Below are positions 8,165 to 14,414 of a stretch of DNA of 14,414 nt, in pieces. Location: assembly GCA_024811115.1 (NCBI GenBank), contig JAKOGH010001009.1, positions 1 through 14,414 of the forward strand, written 5' to 3'. Each line of letters opens with the position of its first letter. Within the stretch, counting starts at the first letter, position 1. The DNA comes from Terana coerulea (taxonomy: Eukaryota; Basidiomycota; Agaricomycetes; Polyporales; Phanerochaetaceae). The notes below the pieces were generated by a model, which saw only the letters and a program-made list of their open reading frames with translations, was not told the origin of the DNA and did no database searches. The position numbers and the translations under genes were made by a program.

Positions 8165-10020
8165 GTCTGCACATATATCCGATGGAGCGGCAATTCGCGG
8201 ATGCGAGGTACGCTCGCCCGCCGCGGCAGCCACGGTCCCTGCTCAGAGAGAAAATCAGCCTCCGCCTGTTAGGATACACCACTGAAAGCATGCTTTACAC
8301 TCACGGTGTGCCTTTTAATCCCTCGTGCTTCTGTATTATGATGGCAGTTGAAGGGAACAGTGCCTGGACCTCGTCGGACGAGAGCAGGAGAGATAATTAC
8401 GGACGAGAGCAAGTCGTGACGATGGGCGCTAAGTGTCTCCAGTCCTTGCTCCCTTCCTCCATGTTAAGTTCTTGAATCGCTGGCAATGACTCCGGACCGT
8501 CTCTCAACCCACCAGCACTCGGTGCCTCCGCGACTGCACAACACTCCTAGGGTAGTACTCTTGTCGTGATCATCAGCAACGTCGACTGGCAAGCGACCTC
8601 AGGCAACCTTACGCGCAACTGGCTACATCTAGAACTTTAAGACGACCGCAGGAAGAACATGTTGCTACATGCTGTTTGACGTGGATAAATGGCCGTATGG
8701 AAGACTTCTGGTGCCTGTAAGCAGTGCCTGGTTTGGGCTAGGTAGTGAGAAGGGCAGTTCTAAGCGTTTGGACCTCAGGTGCGCCAGCTAGGCTCATGCA
8801 TGCTCATACATTGATACTCACGACTCTATTGCTATAGAATGGCATTGGGTACACTCGGCCAAAGCTGTGGTGATTTGCGCTCAGTCTTGGTTGATCCCGA
8901 CGACATCACTATTCTGTGGATGGGTCTGACACTGTACACGGCAATCACAACATGCCCATCCGCAACCCAGCTGGTGTTATCGTGCAGCAAATCATGGTGA
9001 GTACTACTCTGTGTCAAAGTTTTGAGCACGGTGCGGTGCGGATTACGGAGACTTTCAACCGGTCTGAAGCTGATGCGACCGCCACAGCCATCATACGTTC
9101 GCCGAGGATAATAGTAGGAGGAATAGTAAACCGGGGATGTCTAGCGTATCGGATAGCTCTCAGGTACGTGTGTGTTTTGAGAGCTCGGATTCCCAGCCGA
9201 CTGCTCACTCTGTGTCCTCTGTAGGTCTACATCGCTGCTTCGTCCTCTGACCGCGTTGTTCACGTCCCGTTTTGTAACTGCATTCCGACGGCGCATCGCA
9301 CTGAGAGGGCCTGATTCGCGAGACGCTGCGGCATCAGGGAAATGCAGACGTCCTTGTTCAGATTTCTCCAGGCATAGTAAGTGTTACCATGGCTTCGTAT
9401 ATGCGCCCGTTCTGATGCTCGAATAACAGCTTCAGATCCAATGGAAACTTTGAGGCTAATTCGCATAAAAGTATGCCACTGCATGCCTCAACAACAGGAT
9501 TATGCATCAGCAGGAGTGCACGAACTATTTCAGCCTGGACAAGGTGAGGTTTTATTATTCTTGCATTAACTCGTTGACTTAAGACCTATAGTGAGCATAC
9601 GGACCGTATCGCTACACATGTCTTCCAGCTCTTGCCAGTCCTGGATGCCCTGCTACAATTGTGGCCCTCACCGACGTCCAAAACAGCTATGTTCACCCCA
9701 TATCTGACGGGAGGACTTGCCTCGCCGGAGCTGGCTGTTGGTGGGCACTACGATTCCTGGCGTTCCACTCAGCGTCTAGGCCGTGCAAGTGTTATCGCGG
9801 TTTCATCCTCGGCATCCTCTACATCAACCTTCGCTTACTCGAGCTGCCAGTGTGCCCTGTAGCAGGAAAGTCGCGGTGGCCCACCCGTTGAAGATGTCAA
9901 CTCCACCATGAGTGTTATCGCAACCTTCAACAAGCCGCCGAGACAGTGGATGGCCTCATCACGCATCATGCGTCAACTTCTACTACGCCCCGTGGTGTCG
10001 CAGAAGTAGTTCTTAAATAA
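8165..10020 (+). pseudogene. Family X, copy B (longest copy, unrecognised multi-exon gene)
   Basis: This is the fullest copy. The core near 8916-8996 reads DGSDTVHGNHNMPIRNP and GVIVQQIM, then a GTGAGT donor at 8997. The next exon reads DATATAIIRSPRIIVGGIVN and CLAYRIAL up to an intron at 9164-9224 (GTACGT...CTGTAG). Further introns are 9377-9435 (GTAAGT...CTTCAG) and 9544-9591 (GTGAGG...CTATAG). After the last intron, DRIATHVFQLLPVLDALLQL and FTPYLTGGLASPELAVGGHY lie in one frame. The final segment (CYRNLQQAAETVDGLITHHA) lies in another and ends at TAA 10018-10020, followed by an AT-rich 3' flank. Stops occur in the 5' part (for example TAG at 8853 in the core frame and stops at about 8473-8550). 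Probably a pseudogene whose 3' exons decayed less. No family recognised. Confidence 0.5.
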
Positions 10021-10215
10021 TATACATATTGTTGTTTCGCGTTGTTGGAATACTTCATGTGTATTACATCAGAACAATGTTTCGCCATAAGCAGGCGTGA
10101 AGCAAGAGCCAACTAAACTCATTCAGATGGCGGAACTCTTTCGAGCATCTGACCGACCGGGCAACAGAGCCGGCGCGCAGCATTGATCATAGCACTGGAA
10201 TCAACGCGCAGGTCG
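10021..10215. other. Intergenic, between convergent segments
   Basis: The first 60 bases are AT-rich (AATAATATACATATTG...) and could serve as a 3' untranslated end for X copy B. I see nothing else. Confidence 0.4.
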
Positions 10216-10404
10216 TCACAGCGACGCCCTCAGTGCTACAACGCCCGGTGTGTTACCACGGACCGGAATGAGATGACTAGAAAGAACATCGAATATGGCT
10301 TGGGCAGCGCCGTCAGGGTTTTGTTGCACAGCCTGAGCCCAGAGTTGTAAGTGTCCAGCCTCGTCTTCTACGAGAGAGCGTGCAGTAACGAGTCGGCGGT
10401 GAGT
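10216..10404 (-). CDS. Terminal exon of an unrecognised gene downstream of the DIRS recombinase
   Basis: On the minus strand, CCTAACCTCTACAG (branch site plus acceptor) is followed immediately by 62 sense codons and a TGA (10218-10216). The peptide has a helical middle (HLQLWAQAVQQNPDGAAQAI, then FDVLSSHL) and a tail with PVRGNTPGVV. A second canonical intron lies upstream on the same strand at 10531-10480 (GTGAGC...GCTGACG...TTACAG, 52 bp). The segment between the two introns, 10479-10405, is ambiguous in frame. Both introns fall right after the recombinase stop codon (10546-10548). This could be a spliced 3' part of the retrotransposon transcript, or the end of a host gene that the element entered. 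Function unknown. Confidence 0.4.
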   Translation of the reverse strand, partial: THRRLVTARSLVEDEAGHLQLWAQAVQQNPDGAAQAIFDVLSSHLIPVRGNTPGVVALRASL

Positions 10405-10479
10405 CTGTAGAGGTTAGGTGGGACGCCCGCGCAGCGGGCATCGGACGCAGCAACGGAGAGACGCCCTCCCAACAGGCTG

Positions 10480-10531
10480 CTGTAAGGGCATCGTCAGCAG
10501 CGGACCGCGGCGAGCATGCGAAGTCGCTCAC
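10480..10531 (-). other. Canonical 52-bp intron
   Basis: GTGAGC donor, GCTGACG branch-like site, CCCTTACAG acceptor. It begins 14 bases after the recombinase stop codon. Confidence 0.5.
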
Positions 10532-10545
10532 CCAACCCCGAACGG

Positions 10546-11734
10546 TCAAAACTCGAACGGTTCAGACAAATGGGCAAGGTGCTGTGACGAGATCTGTTCG
10601 AAGGCACGAACATAGGTCTCGTACGCCAACGACTTCCAACGGCCGGCCATACGGACGATCTCAGGGCTGACCTTCTGGCTAAGGTAGAAGGACGCGCCGC
10701 CAATTCGGAAAGAGTGACCAAAGGTCGTTCCGAAACCCGCGGCGGCAAGTATTGCATTAATGCGCTTCAGCGCAGTGTCCCGTACCATGGGTCTAGCGCA
10801 CCCGTGCCGGTCCCGCCAGCAAAACAGGGGGTCGTCGGATAAGGCTGGTACCACAGTGTGCAAATTGCACAAGGCTTCGAGTGGGCAGAACAGCGGGCTC
10901 TGCTGGGTCAGGTAGACCTTCTGGATCTCTCCTGGTTTGGCGGTCTTTGCCCAGCGAAGGTCTAGGCGCATGTACGGCTTGCCGTCGAGGTCGTAGTTGA
11001 AGAAGAGGTCCTTTCGCCGAAGATGCTGGGTAGCATCCCAGGCAGCTCGTGACTTGACAGATAGTTCGCCAAACCGCATCAAGCCCCAAAACGCGCAGCA
11101 GGCCATCGCCCACACGCAGGCATCAAATGGGTCGCTGAGATCTAGCACTTTCCGTAGCGCTGCTAGCATTGGAAGGGTGATAGGTGGGCGTAGTGCCTTG
11201 CGCCGGGAGCCAAAGACATTCTCCAGTCCTCGAAGAGAGAATTCGATGCGATCGCGCTGAGCAGGGGTAAGCAGCTCTGTCCAACCTTGAATTATGTGCC
11301 AGGCACGAATCGCTGACAGATACTTGCGCACTGTAGATGCTGCGACTGGTTCGAACGGCGTGTCTCCGGACGGATCGAGTTCGCAGCCAGACGGGTCGGC
11401 TGCTGCCCATAAGGCAAAGGAATGGAGGAGCTCAAATGACGCAGGCAGACGGTCAGACTCCTGGGATGGAGAAGATGTCGCAGAATATGTGGAACTTGCG
11501 CAAGCCTGCGCCGTAGCTGCCACGATCTCGTAGTGAGTGGTCTGCAGCAATGGTCGCCAGCCTTTGAATTATTGGGATCTGAAGGGTAGCGCCTGGTGAT
11601 GTGTGCACTCCACGCCAAAGGTGTATGCGTTGGTCAGCACGACATGGTGGACGGAGAGTTGAAGGCAGCACTTGCAGCTTGCTAACTTGCACTTGCCCTG
11701 TCGATGGCGACGAGTCGTGCATCATGAAGACCAC
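10546..11734 (-). pseudogene. DIRS tyrosine recombinase (core intact, N-terminus frameshifted)
   Basis: Tyrosine recombinases cut and rejoin DNA through a tyrosine-phosphate link; in DIRS elements this inserts the circular DNA copy. The open frame 11550-10546 gives 334 residues starting at a TTG, with no ATG. Catalytic residues, in that numbering: R159 in LMRFGEL, a lysine in AKTAKPGE (K202 or K205), H279 and R282 in GHSFRIGG, W305 in GRWKS, and the nucleophile, most likely Y313 in YETYVRAF. The spacing R282 to W305 (23) matches the family. The N-terminal SAM-like part lies in the frame of 11734-11453 (GAGLRKFHIFCDIF), which stops at 11453; the core frame resumes with SDRLPASFELLHSF. So a frameshift near 11460 separates DNA-binding and catalytic halves. 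The C-terminus ends normally for the group. Confidence 0.9.
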
Positions 11735-12537
11735 GGGATGAGTTTGCCAGCTAGGTCATCTGGGAGATTCATGGAAGAGCGTGTACCGGCGGAGGGAAGC
11801 CTGCTAGAAAGGCTGTGATGTCTCCTCGGGATAGCGCGTCGGTGACGTTGTCTTGGCTCGGAACGTACACTGCCTGCAATGTGACCCGTTCGTTCGCACA
11901 CATGTGGTAAATGCGCTTGAGAACGTCGTTCGTATGCTGGCTCCTTGACCGACCCGAGTTCAGCACAGACACAACACCCTGGTTGTCTGAGCGCACAAGG
12001 ATCTTCGCCCGATGGCTGTCTCGAGCTTGCAGGATCTGGTGGTGCAGAGCCATACAGAGCCCTAGTTCGACTGCTATGGCCTCGGCCCAGCCAATATCGT
12101 GGTTCTTTCCAGGCCCAACGGAAAATCCAGGAGCCCAGGACCAGACACCCCAGTACGAGCTGACTGCGACGCCGACACCGAATGACGTGCTTGCATCGCC
12201 CCACCAGCCGATGTCGAGCGGCTCGGCATACGATAGGGGTAACTCGCTGGGTAGAACTACGAGTAGTTCTTGTACTCTGCAGAGGTCGGCTCTGAGTGGT
12301 CGTGGAGGCTTGAGATGAGCCCGTGGTGATAAAAAGGAAGCAGCGAAGCGGGACGCTGAGCGAAGGAACGGACGTATCAGGGGATATATGCAGGAGACAT
12401 GAACGAAGCTTTCCGTGAAGTTGAGCTGCCTGTCGTGCTGTGAATGACGCTTGAGGGTGAAGCCACTCGTCGATAAGCCTGCAAGTTGCTGCCATCTTCT
12501 CGTCTGGCAGTGCAACTGTTCTGGCAGTCAAGTCCCA
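11722..12537 (-). pseudogene. DIRS RT thumb and RNase H domain (frameshifted)
   Basis: This continues the RT region beyond the nested MITE. From 12537 the frame reads WDLTARTVALPDEKM, then LHGKL at about 12408, the RT thumb. A one-base shift near 12405 moves the reading to the frame 12515-11769, which continues VHVSCIYPLIRPFL and then the RNase H fold. In that frame's numbering the four acidic catalytic residues are D107 (WWGDAST), E145 (GWAEAIAVE), D177 (VRSDNQG) and D226 (NVTDALSRGD), all present. RNase H removes the RNA strand after reverse transcription. A second shift near 11770 returns to the first frame for the tail (NLPDDLAGKLIPW). The two shifts are opposite in effect. The protein is broken, but its catalytic residues are unchanged. 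Confidence 0.88.
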
Positions 12538-12545
12538 GATAAAAC
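12538..12545. repeat. Target-site duplication, left copy
   Basis: GATAAAAC, identical to 13211-13218, directly outside the left terminal inverted repeat of the MITE. Confidence 0.93.
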
Positions 12546-13210
12546 TAGTGTTGCCGAAGTTCAGTTCGGTTCGGCGGTTCAGAACCAGAACCGATGAACC
12601 GAACCATGTGGTTCAGTTTGGTTTGGTTCTGGTTCGGCCTCTAGATAACTTGGTTCGGTTCTTGGTTCGGGCATGGCTGTCACGCTCGAACCAAGTTCAA
12701 ACCGGTTCGAACCGTGAACCATGTATATGTTATGTAGTGTATTTGTACTGGGATTCATAGAGAAAAGTACATGAACTTACTTACTATAGCATGTCTAAAC
12801 TATTTTTTCATTGTTGTGCTTGTAAACTGAGCATCAAATGTCACTCTGCTTATGTTTTGGTATATATATGATGCCATCAATAGCTGCCAAAAAGGCAACT
12901 GGCAGCCTCTATCAGACACTGAGCTTCAAAACATCATAATGTAAGGCTTTTGCACTATACAAACTCTTCTAGATGTCAATATATAACTCTATTATAATCT
13001 ACCATTGCAATTATACTGATTTGACAGAGTAAAGCTGATATATACATGGTTCAATGGTTCGAACCAGTTCGAACCCTGAACTGAACCAACCAAACCAGTT
13101 CATACTGGTTCAGTTCAGTTCGGTTCAGGTTCGGCTGCTAAACACTTGTTCTGGTTCTGGTTCGGACAAAATGGACCCGAACCGAACTGAACTGAACTTC
13201 GGCAACACTA
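12546..13210. mobile_element. hAT-type MITE, 665 bp, nested in the DIRS reverse transcriptase
   Basis: Terminal inverted repeats begin TAGTGTTGCCGAAGTTC on the left (12546-12567) and match the reverse complement of 13189-13210 for 22 bases, then continue as GGTTC/GAACC-rich subterminal repeats in both ends (12568-12725 and 13049-13188). An 8-bp perfect duplication GATAAAAC flanks it; 8-bp duplications together with subterminal repeat clusters are typical of hAT elements. The middle (12725-13040) is AT-rich and has no transposase, so it depends on an enzyme made elsewhere. The right terminus supplies the TAG that ends the upstream RT frame. The clean ends and perfect duplication suggest the insertion is younger than much of the decay around it. 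Confidence 0.93.
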
Positions 13211-13999
13211 GATAAAACCAATATACTTCTGACGAGAGGCCAGCCGTCGGGTTTTCTCTGAAGCCCAAGGTATGCCAAGGTGGCCGGTGAAGGCTATAAA
13301 CTCGTTCTCGAGCCATTGCTGGTGCGGCAGCCGTATAACCAGGAAATTGTCGACCCACTTGCAGATAGGCCCAAAACCTGCGGCCTCGCAGGCCGCCACA
13401 ATCATATCGGCAACCCGACCAAATACACCTGCACTGGACGTGAGGCCAAACACGACAGCTCTGTCGACGTACCTGCCCGCCCAGCAACGCATAATCCTGC
13501 CTCGAGTGGAAGGATGGGGCGTAAGTTGATACGCTCGCGAAATGTCAAAGGTAGCTGCCAAACAGCCAGGAGGTAAATCGAGAATGACTTGGGCAGTATG
13601 TGTAAACGTGCCCCAGGCAGTTGGAAAGTCGTCGGAGCAAATGCCTGCATTTACAGAGTTGGTGAGCGTGTCGTTCGGGGGTACGACATGTCCTGGATCA
13701 GTTTGAATTTGTCGGAGTGCGGCTTCGGCACTAGCCCCAGAGGAGATATGCGAAATGGCCCGATAGCCTGTTCGAGTTCGCATGGGGTATATGCATGGGA
13801 GTAGCGGCCGGCAGCCTGCTCTTGGGCAACATAAGAATTGATAAATGAGACATCCTATGGTACGGTACATTAGGCACAAGTGTATACGGTACGGGCATGA
13901 CTAGGACAGACCAGCGTCAAGAGGAATGGTTTGGAAACATTATAGTATGCGGAATGGGAGCTGTGGCCCCTACACTGAAGCCCAATCAGAGGCCATCCA
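13208..13999 (-). pseudogene. DIRS reverse transcriptase (palm and fingers), interrupted
   Basis: The open frame 13879-13208 carries the palm: motif A ATFDISRAYQLTP (catalytic D112), motif B FGLTSSAGVFGRVAD, and motif C KWVDNFLV (D177, N178). Most RTs have two adjacent aspartates in motif C; here the second is Asn, one base away from Asp, so activity would likely be lost. The finger part lies in another frame, 13854 to about 13680 (QAAGRYSHAYTPCELEQAIG, GLVPKPHSDKFKLIQDMSYP), and the switch falls at a run of five G/C (13677-13681). Further upstream, in the same frame as the palm or close to it, FSVGATAPIPHTIMFPNHSS is bounded by TGA at 13988-13986 and 13919-13917; a TAG lies at 13857-13855. 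The 3' end is cut by the MITE after YIGFI. Confidence 0.9.
13211..13218. repeat. Target-site duplication, right copy
   Basis: GATAAAAC, identical to 12538-12545. Confidence 0.93.
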
Positions 14000-14414
14000 C
14001 TACATCTCGCCAGTCGTCGTAGATGTTGAGCGAGCATAACTCATGAGGTCCGGGACAAGCGGAGTGATGACCTGTCGCGGGTCAAGCAGAGACTGCTTTG
14101 GGGCAACTGCCTGCTCCGTAGTGTTGGCATTACAGATGCTGCACCGTGGAAATGCGGGCAGCCTGCTTTCGGTCAAAGAGCTTGCTCCAGCGAAGGAGAG
14201 GCAGTATGCCTGCATGGTGGAGGGCGGTGAGGGAGTTATGACTAGCCGTGGCACCTGTGGCGTAGCTGGCGGCCGCACAATTGGCGACGGTGGTGGCAGA
14301 GCACGCAGATGCGAAGTGACCAGAGTATCCACAACGAAAACAATGGCCGTAGGCCGCTGCGGGCGCAGAACGTTGGCCTTCAGCATGGAAGCCCCAGGGA
14401 ACAATGAGGCTCGC
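14000..14414 (-). pseudogene. DIRS Gag-like region with CCHC zinc knuckle (partial)
   Basis: From the window edge (14414) one minus-strand frame is open and contains CFRCGYSGHFASAC at 14342-14301, a textbook CX2CX4HX4C nucleic-acid-binding zinc knuckle. Upstream residues (VPWGFHAEGQRSAPAAAYGH) continue off the window. A different frame (open 14414-14000) carries CSICNANT at about 14140; in the first frame a few codons later HYGAGSC follows, which together would be a second CCHC-type finger split by a frameshift near 14125. Gag of such elements packages the RNA. The split between frames, and the stop at 14000-14002 just before the RT region, show decay. Confidence 0.75.

Larger units (their letters stand above)
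7380..9480. repeat. Right arm of the large imperfect inverted repeat
   Basis: This arm is collinear with the reverse complement of 3790-5610. It contains family Y (minus) and the 5' two thirds of family X (plus). Similarity is still visible at about 9435-9475 (ACTTTGAGGCTAATT against the left arm), then fades, while the X gene itself goes on to about 10020. The repeat boundary therefore lies inside X. Confidence 0.85.
10546..14414 (-). mobile_element. DIRS-like tyrosine-recombinase retrotransposon, decayed, 5' end beyond the window
   Basis: On the minus strand the order is Gag-like zinc knuckle, reverse transcriptase, RNase H, tyrosine recombinase. This order and the recombinase in place of a DDE integrase define DIRS-type elements. 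DIRS elements integrate through a circular intermediate without target duplication and have split or inverted terminal repeats; I could not find those ends here (the 3' boundary is somewhere left of 10546, the 5' boundary right of 14414). Frameshifts near 14125, 13680, 12405, 11770 and 11460 and several stops show it cannot make its proteins as written. A MITE is nested at 12546-13210. Confidence 0.9.

Noticed and set aside
3790..9480. Reading the whole inverted repeat as one giant foldback transposon
   Set aside because: The arm borders lie inside gene X, no target duplication was found at about 3790 and 9480, and the inner ends differ, so only an inverted duplication can be claimed.
10313..10757. 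Overlapping minus-strand frames of 78 and 87 codons beside the recombinase end
   Set aside because: They overlap the recombinase in another frame or read through the canonical 52-bp intron; the exon 10216-10404 is in a different, better supported frame.
10997..11533. Plus-strand and alternative minus-strand frames over the recombinase
   Set aside because: Shadows of the recombinase frame, which carries all catalytic motifs.
12548..13487. Open frames inside and across the MITE
   Set aside because: The inside is subterminal repeat and AT-rich filler; the frames crossing its ends only join element and host sequence by chance.
1..14414. tRNA, rRNA, CRISPR array, bacterial operon or phage module
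   Set aside because: No cloverleaf T-arm, rRNA-like block or regularly spaced short repeat with unique spacers was found by eye; the two tandem arrays have diverged contiguous units, not spacers.

Overview
This window looks like a repeat-rich, accessory stretch of a filamentous fungal genome, most likely a mushroom-type basidiomycete. Three things support that. Introns are short (about 44 to 61 bp), start with GTRNGT-like donors and end with CTAAC/CTGAC-like branch sites and an AG. A DIRS-type tyrosine-recombinase retrotransposon has Gag, RT, RNase H and recombinase text of the kind I associate with Agaricomycetes. A short hAT-like non-autonomous element carries a perfect 8-bp target duplication. 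Nearly every coding stretch is interrupted. No bacterial operon, rRNA, tRNA or CRISPR array was recognised.

Layout. Positions 1-970 hold a partial copy (copy A) of an unrecognised intron-containing gene family, here called X. Positions 970-3790 hold scattered, short, exon-like segments on both strands that I could not name. Positions 3790-9480 form one large imperfect inverted repeat. The left arm (3790-5610) carries X on the minus strand (copy C) and a second unrecognised family, Y, on the plus strand. The right arm (7380-9480) carries Y on the minus strand and X on the plus strand (copy B). The X-Y pair is therefore a divergent gene pair present twice, head to head, with Y innermost. Each inner arm end runs into a different minisatellite: seven units of about 67 bp (5667-6115) and five units of about 96 bp (6861-7335). 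Between them lies a 740-bp centre without a convincing gene. Copy B of X continues past the arm to about 10020.

Positions 10216-10404 hold a clean 62-codon minus-strand exon of unknown origin. Positions 10546-14414 (minus strand) hold a decayed DIRS-like retrotransposon in the order Gag zinc knuckle, RT, RNase H, tyrosine recombinase; its 5' end lies beyond the window. A 665-bp hAT-type MITE (12546-13210) sits inside the RT region and was inserted in a codon-continuous place: if the insert and one target copy are ignored, the RT frame runs on into the thumb/RNase H region. The recombinase catalytic core is open and keeps its catalytic residues, while Gag and RT/RNase H carry frameshifts, stops and one changed RT active-site residue.

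The DIRS element and MITE are firmly identified by motifs. X and Y are supported as families by conservation between copies and by conserved splice signals, but have no function I can name.
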